Assembly (NCBI GenBank): GCA_037954235.1
Contig: JBBMOA010000010.1
Coordinates: 23,162,529 to 23,226,528, forward strand
DNA length: 64,000 nt
From: Aulostomus chinensis
Lineage: Eukaryota; Chordata; Actinopteri; Syngnathiformes; Aulostomidae
Reading direction: 5' to 3'
Part shown: piece after piece, positions 1 to 36,659 of the stretch
Numbering within the stretch: the stretch's first letter is position 1
How the letters are laid out: each line of letters starts with the position of its first letter
Translations under genes and position numbers: made by a program
Notes under the pieces: generated by a model
Seen by the model: only the letters and a program-made list of their open reading frames with translations
Databases searched by the model: none
Told to the model about the DNA's origin: nothing

Positions 1-175
1 GCTGAAATTATGGAGTGTGAGCTTGGCATATCATGTCCATGGCACGATGCCTAGTTTATTTTACATTAAAAAAGTTATGTAGGTCAGTAAATTATTTAAT
101 GAGCACACAGAGTACTTGTCAATGCTAAATATGACATTGCTTTGACTGAGCTGTACTGTCATCCATCCTCTACAG

Positions 176-565
176 AAAAGTGAGAAAGAGAGGCTGCTAC
201 ATGAGCGAACTGAACTGGAGCAAAACCTGGAGGAGACGCGTCAGAGTCTCTTTAGGTTGTGCAAGAAAGTCAGCGTCAAGTCTGGCTCAGATCAGGACCA
301 CCTGCAGCTTCTTGCCAAACTCTCCTCACCAGATTTCCCCATCTCCTCTGGACCTGGGAGCAAGGACAAGGAGTCCCAGATCACTATTGAAATGGTAAGT
401 TGTTCCTCTGAGTCTGACCCGAATGGGCCTCCTGCAGGCTCCATTCAAGCCCCAGCACCTCTAGCCAGCACACAGACACAAGAGGGAGGCTCTTCTTCCC
501 CACAGAGCTGCTCTGTCCCTTCTGCTCTCCTCAATGCCTGTTTGGACATGAATAACAGCTTATAA
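176..565 (+). CDS. bach1: bach1, terminal coding exon (transcription factor BACH1, C-terminus)
   Basis: This is the last 129 codons of a gene whose earlier exons lie left of the window. A clean acceptor (CCTCTACAG) ends at 175, the frame opens with KSEKERLLHERTEL and the stop TAA is at 563-565. BACH1 is a nuclear BTB-bZIP factor that pairs with small MAF proteins on MARE sites and represses heme oxygenase until heme releases it. The visible part is the end of the leucine zipper (heptad leucines in ERLLHERTELEQNLEETRQ) and the conserved post-zipper segment RLCKKV followed by QLLAKLSSPDFPIS, which parallels LCQKV and ILAKYSAADCPLS of mammalian BACH1. The tail beyond that is Ser/Pro/Gln-rich and less conserved. 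Gene order with grik1 supports BACH1 over BACH2. No Cys-Pro heme motif is visible in this exon. Confidence 0.88.
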   Translation, partial: KSEKERLLHERTELEQNLEETRQSLFRLCKKVSVKSGSDQDHLQLLAKLSSPDFPISSGPGSKDKESQITIEMVSCSSESDPNGPPAGSIQAPAPLASTQTQEGGSSSPQSCSVPSALLNACLDMNNSL

Positions 566-1761
566 CTAGACTAGTTCCACTGTCATTCCTAATCACGGAG
601 GACCTCGGGGGGTGCACAGAGTGGTTGCACAGATTTTATTATATACTGTAAGCCCCTTTTTGAAGGAGATGGACCTACCTGGTTTATTTTGCCTTTTTTT
701 TTTTTTTTTTTACTTTTCTCTGAATAATCTTAAGTTCTTCTTAGCTGTATATGTACTATGCATTTCACTGTATTAACATCCACTATCTTTAGCTTTGACT
801 GAGCAGAGAAGTGTCAGGTAGTTTGCCTAAGTTTCCATTTGCAAAGTAGGAGGGCATTTCTTGTGGTTTTTGTTTTGTTTTTCTTTCTCTCAGGGAAACT
901 TCACATTCTGACTATGCTTCAGTTACTAAGATCATAATTTTTTTGATACCTGTCTTTCCACCCAGATTTATTGAGGTACACATTCTCACAGTTCAAGACA
1001 TGTTTAGGCTAACTAGTCGCTCATTACACTCGTGTTATGTACTGTATAATTCCCCAACTATGTTTTTTTTTGTTTCGTTTTTGCTTTGGGTTTTGTTTTT
1101 TTTTTAAGTTGATGACCATATTTTTTTTAACCGCTAACGTCACATTTCAATAACATTATTGGAATATAGGTGCATGGTAGGATGAGGAATGGTTCCTAAA
1201 TGGGTCCTAAAGGGTTTCAGGAGTTCCTAGGATGCTAAATGTGCCTTATGCTATAGAATAGTATGATATCAGAGAAACAAAGGCATTTTTTTTCTATATT
1301 CACTCTGAGCACTGTTGCACATTAACACAGAGCCAATACTGACAGCATTGGCATGCATTACGGTCTGTCTGCACGTTGGGTATTTTTTATTAAATGCTTT
1401 TATGGATAACAGATTTAAATAAATAACATTTTGTGTACCATTTACTTTTTCATTTCAAAGACCTGATGAGTAGATGTGTTCCTATTAATGTACAGTACCA
1501 TAGTTTGGCCAGTAGATGGTAGTACAACTCAATTTACCAGAGCACCAGAATAGAGTGAACTATGATTTCTCTGCCGTTGATTCCTCATAGATGTGTCTAT
1601 GGAAGCTCATGCCCAAAAGTTTAGGTCACTTTTAATTCACAAATGTAAATCAATGTGCTGATGAAGATTCTCAGACATCCAGGTTATGATATACGCTGTA
1701 AGCGTGAAACACAGTTGAAGGTATAAGAAGCCTCTTCAGTTCAAGCCCTTTGGAAAATAAA
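566..1761 (+). other. bach1: bach1 3' UTR (probable)
   Basis: AT-rich, T-tract-rich sequence directly after the bach1 stop, with no coding signal. Two AATAAA poly(A) signals lie at 1418-1423 and 1756-1761; either could end the transcript. The exact 3' end cannot be fixed from sequence alone. Confidence 0.55.
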
Positions 1762-3015
1762 TGAAACATCTGCAAGAAATTTCAGTTCCAGAAGCTTCTG
1801 TATAGCACTTAAACTTTGTTCATATAGCAGGAAAAAGTGACCAGAACCTGTATATTTGCTTCCCTTCCATCACACGGAATCTGATACTTCACATACTACT
1901 ATTTGTGGTCCTGAATCAGATTCAGGTCTGGTATTTTAGTGTGCCTGAACAGTCATGCAGCTGCTGCGTCAATGGAGATCAACAGTTCCATACAGTTCTG
2001 GGCTGCGGAAGTCGCTTCAAAGTTGGGATTATTCAACAACTCTGCGAATACGGCCGTGAAGGTTGTATTTGGAGGGAAAGTGAGCAAGTAGTAGACGGGT
2101 GGTAATGATACGAGTCTGTGTTTGAGAGCACAGTGAAACAAAGAGAAAGACATGAACGTGGTTACAGTGTAAAGGAACTTAAAGCAAACTTGAAAATAAT
2201 GTGAACGATCCACAAAAAACAACGACAACAACAAAACAGAATGCAGCCGTGAAGCTTGAAGTGTCAATAAAACCGTCATGACACTTTTACATGAGTTTTT
2301 GCTGATTTTCAGTCTGACACCATTTAAAGAAGATGGTCTCAACAGAGATTTATGACAAAATTTTTAAAAAAGCATAAAATAATATCAAACTAATTAGAGC
2401 CAAAGCTGTAAACAAGAACGTGGATACAGTATACACTTCCAACTGATGGTTAGCATCGCAGGAACACAGACGTCCGTAGATGTATTCGCTGTACGGGGGG
2501 TGAATCAGCGAGCTGTGAATGGGCCTCTCAAATGAAAGGCATATTCACTGAAGGATCATCATGTAGATTATAGAGCACATAAAGGAAAGTTGGCATGAGA
2601 TTGCACACGTGAAATTGGAAAAAGGAAGTTGTAAATGTTTCCCATTCATTTCGTCCAGCGGTGCAAAACTGAGTCATGCTAATTGTTCTGTAGACACAGG
2701 GGAGCGTTGAGAAGCATTGACAGCAGGTATATCATGTTCCAGATTTTCAAATGAGTAGTCTGACTGAACTCCTTCTTATTTCTGAAACTATAAATGACTG
2801 GGTTTGACTTTAAATGAAGGCTCATGTGCTGCCTTGTGTTTTTTAAAATGAAATACCTCGTGAAGGGAAATGAGCCACCTGAGCCTCTGTACGTGCCACC
2901 AAAATAATGAACGGTAGCGGCGATGTTCACCGCCCGCTGCGCAGGAATGAAGCAAATATGACTGGAATTGTTGGATGCCTTGATTTGTGGTAAATTGTAA
3001 GGGGAAAAAAAAAAT

Positions 3016-3018
<3 letters not shown>

Positions 3019-3110
<92 letters not shown>
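3019..3110. repeat. compound microsatellite (AT)n(GT)n
   Basis: About 22 AT units (3019-3062) run directly into about 24 GT units (3063-3110). The long frames across it on both strands (YIYI, THTH and CVCV translations) are artefacts of the repeat. Confidence 0.97.
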
Positions 3111-3113
<3 letters not shown>

Positions 3114-3873
3114 GGGAAAGAAATAGCATGAGAAGTAACACACATCTGCTGGAACTACGTGTAAAGCTTCTCACCAAAGACCTTTCAATGACAACACTTG
3201 AATCTGTTTAAAAATAATAACCACACTGTCTGTCTGGAGTGTTTCTTATCATTTTGACCCTCTTTTCTGCAGTGGTAGGCCGGTTATTTTAAACGCCCAC
3301 TGATACCCCAAGATATTACTAACCAGAGACAAGGTTTGTCCTCACCTCGCTGGGTTTATTCTTGTCAACAAATTCAATTTTTGTGCAGAACGCAAAGCGT
3401 TGAAAACCAAATCTGTGGATCAGGAAAATAACACAACATAGTATTGATGTATGTGTGGTTAAGTGTGTCTGTGTATCCCTCCTCACCGCTAAGGGAAACC
3501 TGGCTTGAGCAGTTCAGTTTAAATATCCTGGCATCTGCAGAGGAATGTAGCAGCAGCAAACAGGTACTGAGAAAAAAGAACCCAACAATCCTGTCTTCTA
3601 AAATCCAAGAGGATATTTTATCATGGTGTTTTTGTCTCATTTAACTCGGGGGTAGTGTCTGTCTTTTTGTTTTGCATCTAAATAGTTTGGCACTTGAGGG
3701 CAAAGAAAGAAAAAGCAAATGTCACTGTGTTGTCCTTAGAACACAGCCCTAAAGTTTAAATGGTAATTATAAGAGTAACCCTGAAGCTTTTGATTAGTCA
3801 ACACACACACGAACAGAAGAAGCTGCAATTCTGTTCCGCAACTGACGTTTGATTTAAAAGTCAAAGGATTAGA

Positions 3874-3903
3874 CCATGATGATGATGATGATGATGATGA
3901 TGC
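3874..3903. repeat. (ATG)n trinucleotide microsatellite
   Basis: About nine GAT/ATG repeats in non-coding sequence between bach1 and grik1. Confidence 0.9.
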
Positions 3904-6900
3904 TACAGGCATCATCTGGCTGCGAGACCATCTGTAGAACATCCTAGAGTTGTGACACTTATAATACTGAATTTTCCCTCAAGAATTCGGATTCTTCCCC
4001 TGTAGTGTTTGCATCTTTTATGCACAGTTTGGATTTTGGAGCATTGTAACTCAAAAAAAGTAAGATTATCCTCTTTTGCGAGCTACACAGGAAGAGAGAC
4101 TTGATTTGAGGAGGAAGCAGCTGCGCGGCATTGCAAGGTCAGAAGCCCATAATCCGCGGCCTCATTCATGCAAGATTAAAAACCTGCTCTGAGTTCTGAT
4201 TAAGAACGCAGGGTTAGAAGATTAAAGACCAGCAAACAAAATGAAAGCAGTTTAAGCCCAATCCTGGAATTCATCAGAATACCAAAACCTTAAACGGTCA
4301 TTACAACGGGCGATTAATGCAAAGCACACTTGAACTCTTCATCGTTCTTGATATACCCTCAGAATCCAAGCACATATATTTCCTTTTTTTCCCCCTTTTC
4401 CCTCCATTTTTTTTTTTTTCAAATATGAGGCATTAAAAGAATTGGCTCAGATTACTGGTAATCTGATTACACCCCTTTGTCGTTTTATGCCTAATTTGAT
4501 TTTTCAACAAATTATATGCATGTGCATTTTATGGTTTCAAAAATGACGCTCGTGATTTTCCTCCGAAAGGTGAGTATCAGTAGAGACGAAGCAGAGAATT
4601 CACAGTGTGGGTGTGTCAGTCGGGTCCACATAGAAACTGACCTCCTGCAGGCTGATGCCGACTGATTTTCAGTCCCAAAGATACAAATCTAGATCTTACT
4701 GGACAAGCAGCAGCATTGTGTCATGATTGCAGCATAGCGGTTGCAAAAATAACTTGTGTGTCTGCGTGTTATTTTTGGACGAACATGAGATTTCCAGAAA
4801 AGCATGCAATCCGGTTTATGGAACATCTGGACATAACAAAATCCATTGTTGTTCACCTCAGCTAACACCAGATTATACCTTGATACTCCAATTAGCTTTT
4901 AGCTTGTCTACTGCAAAAGTGCAACCGCTGCTAATAAAAACTGCAACGACTTATACAGAAGTCAGAAGTGAGCCTCCAAACAACGTTCACGTTTTCTTGA
5001 GGGGGGTCAAAGTCTGAACTAGAGACAGATACAATACTTTTTTTTTAAATCATCAGTATTAGCATAAGGTCCATGACCTTCTTGTGACACATATAAAGCT
5101 TCTAAGCTGTTGAGCTACTGTATCCTAACTGATTACATGCTGCAGTCACTATGAACTTCATTTTGAGGGTAGCACAGAGAAAGGGGCTGTATCCCATTGA
5201 CAGGATTATATAAATGGGGGCCATAATACTGTAATCTCTCTGAGAAATGAGAGAAACCAGAGGACATAGCGACCCCAGCTAGCTAGCACCCTGGTCAACC
5301 TTCAGATTAAGAAACAGCTGAATGCACAGGGGCAGATTACATTCACACTTGTCGTCTCGTCCTGCCAGTCCTCACTGTCTTGGATGCGCCACACTGGAAG
5401 CGGCAGTCATTATTCGTCAGTTTTACTGGTAACAAAAGCTAACCAGAGGTGGAAATGTGACGCTTGCTAAAGTGCATTGACTCACAATTAATTTCAGCGT
5501 TGTGTGGAAAAGAGCTGATGGAGACTTTTACATTTTGGGGCTAAGAAAAAGGGGATCATTTTATCGGTCACATACTTGAAGTTGAAATACATTCGATGCA
5601 CACTGTTGACTGGTACAAGTCTATGTTCTATAGTTTTATTGACTGTCATTTTACTTCCTACAGTCTATTAACAGCTGAAGAGTCAAAATATTTAATATTT
5701 TCTCTATCTGCTGATCTAAATCCAGTGTAGCATCGGTTCAAAAATAGTCTGTGTTGTGGAATATAATGAAACGATTAAGCAGCTTCATTTGTGCAATTAA
5801 GTGGAATACGCTGTGATAATTGATTGAAATTGCTTCGGGGAGAATAATATTCTCATTTAATTGAAATAGAAATATCCAAAACTCTTTTAGTAGAGCTACA
5901 AAAAAAAAGTCTGATTGAGCGGATTGGAAGAAGAGCAATCCACTAAAAATACGTCAAGAATCAGGATATATTTATTGTTCTATGAACAATTTGTAACATT
6001 TAAACAAAAATAAAAGTGACCTCCATTAATAAATAAAATGATGAACAGGAATGGATTGAAATGAATTAAAAAGTTAATGTCGTTGATGATGAATGGAGAC
6101 GATTTCCATTTTTTTGAGACGTAGGTTCTGTAATCAACTGTTGAAAAAAAAGAGTAAATAAAAAGGACAGTGTTATTAAAAAAAAAAAGAAGAAAAAAAT
6201 GGTCAAAACCAGACAATCCAGTGGACTATTCAAATTCACAGGATAGTTATGGTTTATTGTTTGATTTTGACCTTACAAATAGACTGAGATGAAACTTAAC
6301 AGTGGCATAAACTCTAAAATCTGTACTGAACAGTTAAAATATGAAGCAGGTGAGCTCTGATCATTTTTTTAAATGCTCTTAAACATTTTGAATGAAATCA
6401 TTCTTGAAATTGCACCACTTAAACCCTGAACCTGTGGAAGTTCAAATGTGCTCTCCAGTAAGACCAAACCTGAAAGTATCATTGTGCGCATGTTTGGGAG
6501 ACTTAATTTACCAAATTAAGATAATTGGAGCTATATTGCCTATATAATGTGAGAAATCAACCATGTAAAAGTCCTAAGTACATTTTTCCATCTTCTGATT
6601 GATTCCTTGTCGAGGAGAATGATGAGGCAATAGACAATTTATCAGGAACGGCTGTGACATAAATCAGCAAATGTATCACAAGGAAGGTTTTTTTTTTTTT
6701 TCTTGAAACGGACAGAAATTCGACCATGTAGGGATACGCATCGGTGTTACCTGTCTAATTCCAGGAAGAACTCGCCTCACAGTTACCGGATTTTTCTAAT
6801 CTGTGCGACAGACCAGAAACCAGGATTGTGTGATGTGTGTTTATAATCCACTGTCTAAGGAGGCTGATATCTTAAATTTAGGTGAGGTAACTATGAGCCT

Positions 6901-6938
6901 GGGGAAGGAGGGGGATTTGGAGAAGCAAGACGCCACAG

Positions 6939-6941
<3 letters not shown>

Positions 6942-6976
<35 letters not shown>
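6942..6976. repeat. (AT)n microsatellite
   Basis: About 17 uninterrupted AT units. Confidence 0.95.
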
Positions 6977-6981
<5 letters not shown>

Positions 6982-8269
6982 TTGACAGCCATCGTCACGA
7001 TTTTAATGATGACCCGCTTGAGCATTCAACCTAGTGTCCATCGATACCTGTGCTAGAAGGGATAGTTATGAATGAAGTGACACAATAGTTTGAACAGTCT
7101 GCAAATATTAATGATGCAAGCAACACTTAGGTATGCCAGAATAAGACCTTGGTGATGTACAGTGAAGTATATAAAAAGAAAATGCGTGATGAAGTGGGGT
7201 TTTCTATTGTGAATTAAAAGCAAACATAACGTTCTTTCTAAAATCGTTGCTCTCTTACAACATGAGCCATAATTTAGGTTTCGAGAGAGAGGTTACTTAT
7301 CTTTTCACCTCAGTGACGTGTCTCACAAAAAGCGTTCCCTGGAAGCAGGTGGAACTAATGTTTTAAAGACAACTTAATAGAAATATCACAACAATTAAAA
7401 ATGGGACAGCCACAGTCAGACTCTTCTCAGCTCCTTCTTGATGTTACCCAACCGCTTCCTAGTTGCAATGTGCTTTTAAATTCTAGAAAGCTTCAAAGAA
7501 AAAGAGAGTAACCACACCGAAACCAAACAACCACAAGTGAAAGGGTTAAAGATGCAGTGTAATCACATGACTCGTCATTCTGAAACAATTGCGATTAGAC
7601 AAAAAAAAAAAAACATATACATGTATGTTCATAAAATACAAAAAGAAAAAAAAAAAAGCATACACATGAAGCATCTTGATAAATAAAATTAATAGGAGTG
7701 CTCGTTCAAAAACAGTCTGCCGAAACCCGTGAGCACATATAAAAGTGGCATGAAATGACCTCCAAGTTTCTGTGCGCTATGAATAAGAAAATGCAAACAA
7801 TCTTTACTTCTGCAGCTGTTGAAATTGACATGACAGACAAAAGAACATCGCTTTGCCATCGTATTACTCACAATATCATGGATGACGGTAACATTTTCCC
7901 CCACATAGAATAGTTACAAGATTTTTGTTTTTGTTGTTTTTTTTTTATTGTGTTTTTTTTGCGAAAAAAACAAACAAAAAGGCCAAGATGGTCAAGTGTC
8001 GCGACGTCAGACAACCATCAGTCATCTTAAAAAGGGTTTTCTTCCAACTAAGATGTTCGTGTGCTCTACATCAAAACTACTGAAAACACTAAACTCAGCG
8101 ATAAAAAGTCATTTTTGATTGTAACAATGCAGCTTGACACATTCAAGCGTTTTGTTGGCTCGGGTATGAAGACAACACAACGCACCTCATGTAGGTTCAC
8201 GCCAACCTTTGGCCGCGTCCCCCCAACGTGTTAATACTTGTTGTGCCATTCACACTGGCCGACACTCAC

Positions 8270-31719
<23,450 letters not shown>

Positions 31720-34046
31720 GGTCCTCCCTCCAGGATCAAATCTAACATTGATATCAGTTTTTCCGGCCTCGATAATTCATGCCGATAACTTGCCAGTCCT
31801 TATATCCGTAATAAAAACAAAGTGGAATCCGACCCACATCCTTCCATCACTCATTGTGATGAGGGGAAAACAACAAAAACACAAGCTCCACTCGCAGTTG
31901 TCGTTGATCAAATCATCTCCAGTTTTCTCCTTCTAAAATCCGTCATGTGCCATTTTAGCTTTTACCTCCCATATTCACTGTCTAGTTATCAGGGTTTATT
32001 TTACCCAGTGCACACTTGAATAGTAGGGTGCAAGTGAGGAGGAGGACTGAGCACTGTACTCCTGCTGTCAAGGTAGCGTGGAAAGACAACAGCTGTCTGA
32101 CTCAACATTTCAAAATAAGGGCACTTGGGCAAACGTGGCAACCACAGAGGAAGTTAAGATGTATAAGAAGAATATTCAGTTATTCAATTTGCATTTTAAG
32201 TAATGAAAAATATGAAATACCCGTAACTAATGAACTGCTGGGAAGACCTCTAACGCACCTTCCATCAGCGCATATTCTGTTCTGTCTTAATTGGTACATT
32301 AGTGTTATTTAGCACATTCAACCAAGTATCCTTTCCTCATGACTGTATCACAGATCATGGTGTTATCTTGTAAATCATCTTTTATGTATATATGATGTTT
32401 CTTTTCTTTTTCTCTCTTACACATATTTCATGCAACTGTTTCCCTGCGCTTTCTCAACGTGGAAAGTTGGGTCTGTCCGGTTTACATTAAATTCTAAAGT
32501 ATAGTTCTAAGCCCGCTCTGTTTGGAAAGCGGCATGAGATAACTTAAGTTGGGATTCGGAGCCGAATGAAGGGAACCGTCTCGGCTTGAGCTCAGCTTTT
32601 ATTATGAAAGCACAGTGTTGCTTTCAGCTTCGCTCCAACTGCCTGTGGCTGACTTGACACAGCTGAGGGTCCCTCCCGTGCAGGCACTCAATTGAGGGCA
32701 CAGCCAAGCTGCTGATCCGCAAACATGGATACGTCCTGAAGATTATCTTCAAATCTGGCAACATTCGACCTCAACAACGTCTTTGCTTTGGTACACCGAG
32801 GAATGATTAAATCTTTGCTCCAGTCCTGATGGAAATGCAAATCTAATCTTCAAACTGGTCCGTGACGCTCCCTTGAAGATTAACTGTCTCAAACTGTGTG
32901 TTCGACACATTCTCATGGTAAAATAAAATGGGTTCATGTAATTTCAACTTTGCTTTTTTTTCCCTCCCCCACTTGAAACTGAGACAGTTGCATTGATAGA
33001 AAACTGCTGAATTTGATGCTCGAAAAAAAAAAAGAAAGACAGAAAGAAGCATCAGTAGTTTCTTGTGGTTACTGTGAAGACACGTTTTATTGATTTCCCT
33101 TGAAATGAACTAATTTGAAGTCTAAATTAGAAAGTTTGTGTTATTTCTTGAGTTCCACACTTGAAGGCACCAATATTGCAAACTGTTCTTAAAAAGGCTC
33201 TAAGCAATTTGTCGCCTGAGATGAAAAGGCAAAAATGATCAACAGTCATTAGTAAAGAATCCCTGCGAAATAAGAATGCATCCATCAGTTATGTAATTGA
33301 ATAAGAATGCATTTTCCTCTAAAAGGCATAATTAATCCACATTGAGAATTTAAGAATGCACTCAGTCTCGGTTGGGTTGGTTAAACGTAGTGTTTATGTT
33401 ATGAATGAAATTGTGCAACATGATTTTTTTTTTTTTGTCTGTGTGTGTATGTATCAGAAATCAAAGCTACAGCTAATGATATGCAGAGGACAGGGGGAGG
33501 GGGGCACTGGAGTCCAGTCTAGAGCGTCAGACACTCATCGTGTTATTTGGTGTCATCTAGTGGTGAATAATGACGGTGGCTTGGATGGTAGCAGGCCGGC
33601 CGCCATTGTGTTACTATTAAACAAACATGTGGAAGTGCCAGACGGGTGTGTTGTTGATCCAAAGCAGACTTACATGCAAATCCATTTCAGTGTCTTTCAT
33701 CTTTGCTACTGACGCTCATTCACACTGTTCCTTTTTTTCGTTTTATTACATTATATTTGACTGCTACAATATCACACACAGTTAGCAGATTTATTCTCTT
33801 AATGTCCATGACTTTCTTACTTTTTTTGCCATGTATTTTCTTTTCTCTGTCACTGGTAGCATGATTTCTCAGTGAGTACATACATCCTATGACTTGGTAC
33901 TCAGGATTCAGGATCTATAATTTGATCCGGGGGATCACCTCCAAAAGTGCATCACATGACCGACAGTTCTACTAAATATCTCTAAATCCGCCCTGTCATT
34001 TTTCAGATATTTTCCTGAAATCAGTCCTGTTTATAGACTGTAGGGT
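31720..34046. other. grik1 upstream region / intergenic to the claudin array
   Basis: Contains the unmapped grik1 5' UTR and promoter. No TATA box or CpG island stands out. A plus frame at 33356-33712 shows no recognisable motif. A CTCF-like site is at 33549-33563. Confidence 0.5.
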
Positions 34047-34135
34047 GCCAGTGTGGGAAACAAAGCTCTTCACTAACAGCTTTGTCTCATGACTCACCGA
34101 CAGCTTGTGACTGAACTGCGTCACTCAACACACGT

Positions 34136-34140
<5 letters not shown>

Positions 34141-34170
<30 letters not shown>
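34141..34170. repeat. (CA)n microsatellite
   Basis: At least 15 CA units at the left edge of duplication copy 1. The corresponding position in copy 2 (47190-47253) is expanded to about 30 units. Confidence 0.95.
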
Positions 34171-34171
<1 letters not shown>

Positions 34172-34684
34172 CTTTTGTAACTCCTTAATTTATCATGCAG
34201 TGATCAACGCTAATAATGAAAATATTCTGTAGGTACATCATTTGTCACTAAGAACATTTTTTTTCTCTTCAGTTGCTTCTAAATGAGCGGTGACAAAAGA
34301 ATTGTCACAGTAGACATAAGAATTAAAAAAACCTTAAACCAATTTAATCATAATAGATCTCAAAATATAATTGGTATATTAAAAAAATAAAAACACAAGT
34401 CAACAGTGAGTACTCTAAAATCTACGACAGTCAGTTTCTACTAGAATCGCTAATGTAAGGAAAAGCCACTATTTATACACAATAGTTATAACCTGATAAC
34501 ACACCCTCATATGTTATTTGCAGTATAAATGATAAAGTACAGTTATGGTCCAAAAACGTGAATATGCTGTCGGTGCACTTGTATAAACCCTAAAAGTTTG
34601 CCCTCGTGTCTTCCATCTATTGTTCAGCAGTTGAAATGATGATAGACTATAAAAGTACTTTGTTTTGATTCATGATTTTACTTC

Positions 34685-35779
34685 TTAAATGTACACACCA
34701 CCACTGCTCACGCTGTGAGAATCAGGTTCAATTCTTGAGGCTTTATATCCGATAAAAACAGGAGTGTGTGGAAGCGGATGGAAACTGGACTGGTGGGACA
34801 TAGTTGGGTTGCCAGAACAGGTTCTAGAATACAGTGAGGCGTTTTGGCTTATGTACAAAGAGTTTCCTGGTGTATAAAGACTTGCACCATGGTTGGAGCT
34901 TCTCAGAGAAGAGTGGGGAACCATGCTAGCTTGGTAAAACAGGGAGGTGTTTTCAGGCAAACCTGGGTTAAAGACCACTGGAGGGCTGATTAGAGCTCCA
35001 TCTGCTGTCATTATTTGAGAGACGTCCTGCAGCGGAGTCGCTAGCTGTTGTCTAGCAGAGCTGTTGCTGTGCTGCAGAGAAGGCTGATGTCTGTTGGATC
35101 TGATGCTGGACACACTGGAGATGGGGTGATACCTCATCAGAGCTGGCTGGCTTTGTGAGGGCTTATAACCTAACAAGTTATCTGGGTGGTAAATGTCAAA
35201 TGATCCTTTGTCTGACGGGAAACGGCGACAGACAAACAACATGGCGGAAGCAAAAAGGAAGGCGCCGGTCACCCAGCCGATGTAAAGAGCCTCTCCCAGT
35301 TCCCTCCTCTGGGCATCAATCAGCAAAGGGTTGTAAAAGTCCCTGATGATGACGTGTCCTGTCCAGGATACGGGGATGAAAACACAGATACAGGCCAAGA
35401 ACTGCATGCCACCTGCAACCAGCAGGATTATGGTCTTAGCCCATTGATTACCCTGAAAACAAGACATGCATCGCATTCCTGCCAGAGCCACCATGAGCCC
35501 CAGTCCTGACAAGGCCACAGAGCAGCACATCAGACCCCTGGCGGCCTGTAGCTCTGGAGGCAGGAACAGCAGGGAATCGTACACCTTACACTGCATCCTG
35601 ATGTTGGCTTGTCTGTAGCAGTTCATCCACAAACCCTCCCAGCGTGTCTCCATCACAATTATATTCTCCCCGATGAAAGCCGTCACTTTCCACATGGGTA
35701 ATCCAGTAGTGGCTGCTGCTCCGATCAGCCCAACCAGGCCGATGCACATGGCAGCAATCTCTGAAATTCCCTGAACCAT
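34685..35779 (-). CDS. cldn8: claudin-8-like tight-junction protein with very long cytoplasmic tail
   Basis: A 364-residue four-pass membrane protein of tight junctions in a single coding exon, like human CLDN8 and CLDN17. The start is set at MVQGISEIA (35779), because the claudin N-terminus begins a few residues before TM1; the frame is open 38 codons further upstream. Residues 7-27 form TM1. The first extracellular loop has the claudin signature W30, W47-GLW51-C54-C64 and the CLDN8-like QANIRMQCKVYDSLL, LQAARGLM (78-84) and PVSW-IIRDFYNP (136-151). TM4 ends near residue 184. The remaining 180 residues are Ser/Gln/Asn-rich and end VYI, a PDZ-binding-type terminus; usual claudin tails are about 25-50 residues. 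It follows grik1 in the same orientation as human CLDN17 and CLDN8; which of the two it corresponds to is uncertain. Confidence 0.88.
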   Translation of the reverse strand: MVQGISEIAAMCIGLVGLIGAAATTGLPMWKVTAFIGENIIVMETRWEGLWMNCYRQANIRMQCKVYDSLLFLPPELQAARGLMCCSVALSGLGLMVALAGMRCMSCFQGNQWAKTIILLVAGGMQFLACICVFIPVSWTGHVIIRDFYNPLLIDAQRRELGEALYIGWVTGAFLFASAMLFVCRRFPSDKGSFDIYHPDNLLGYKPSQSQPALMRYHPISSVSSIRSNRHQPSLQHSNSSARQQLATPLQDVSQIMTADGALISPPVVFNPGLPENTSLFYQASMVPHSSLRSSNHGASLYTPGNSLYISQNASLYSRTCSGNPTMSHQSSFHPLPHTPVFIGYKASRIEPDSHSVSSGGVYI

Positions 35780-36659
35780 CGAGTGATGCACAAGATCCCA
35801 GCTGTGTCCCGATCTGAAATTAGGAAAGCTCGCGCAACTCAATTGCAATGCTTCAGTATCCCAGAGAAAGAGACATGTCAGAGACGAGCGCAAGGCACTC
35901 GGGCTTTTCTTCTCATCTGAGAAGTTTGTTTACTGTGAGCTGCAGTTTGTTGTGGGAAACAGACTTCATGGGCACCTGGTTGGCTCTGAGTCATGAGGGT
36001 AGGAGTGACCTCCTCTTATTTTGTGTTTATGGTTCCTCTGGTTGTACAGCAGCATGTCTGTGCTCTCCATGACATCATCAACAGCAAACACAAAGGGCAA
36101 AACTGGAAATAAGTTTTCAACTTATACATCTTCATCACGTGCTGATTTATTTTATCAACGTAGATGTCAAAACTAAATTGTGAGTGTTGCACATGTTTAT
36201 ATTTGTAAATATATGTAATGTGTATGAGAATGATCGAGAAAGTATAAAGTATTTGCTTTTGATCACACTCTGAAGGATTTCTACCCAGTACTTAAGTACT
36301 GAAGACGTGATTTTGCTTTTGTGGCTCTATTTGAATGGTTGATGCAATGCACTACATGTTTACGTACTGGACTGGGGTCCCCCTGTGTCTTTACTTGGTC
36401 CAGTCCTTGTCCTGTTTACCAGCGGCTTTCAATCAGTGGTCTGGGGACCACCAGAGCAGGTTTTAGGAGGTTCCTAGCTAAATAATGGGGAGTTCATTAG
36501 TTCATTTTCAAGAAGTCTACACTATTAGAAAATGTAGAAGAATTATTTTTGATAGAGTATACCTGTTACCTCGCCAATGCTACCAAAATCAAAATAACAT
36601 TGAATTGAGGAGAAATATCATATGTCATATTTTAATTTTTTTTCTTCTACTTTCAAAAA

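Larger units (their letters stand above)
1762..8269. other. intergenic / grik1 3' region, no assignable gene
   Basis: Space between the convergent bach1 and grik1 genes. Contents seen: (AT)n(GT)n at 3019-3110, an (ATG)n run at 3874-3903, an (AT)n run at 6942-6976, several A/T homopolymers and short random frames. The alternative C-terminal exon(s) of GluK1 should lie here on the minus strand. I looked for the conserved mammalian tails (the AIMEELG, QRRTQRKETVA and SSVHTV motifs) and did not find a convincing match. Confidence 0.5.

Noticed and set aside
1953..2342. 129-codon minus frame, hydrophobic, near the expected grik1 3' end
   Set aside because: No similarity to known GluK1 tails, no acceptor giving the right phase, and no domain recognised.
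2343..2545. Open minus stretch ending in a hydrophobic segment (EYIYGRLCSCDAN then LFTALALISLILF)
   Set aside because: Short, no start or clear acceptor in frame, and not recognisable; chance in AT-rich DNA is likely.
2679..3177. Minus frames of 129-154 codons, one with an olfactory-receptor-like string (NPVIYSFRNK near 2760-2800)
   Set aside because: Half of each frame is (AT)n(GT)n translation. No transmembrane helices or other receptor motifs lie upstream, and the motif is isolated.
33356..33712. 118-codon plus frame upstream of grik1
   Set aside because: Interrupted by poly-T-derived Phe runs, no domain, and no codon bias seen.
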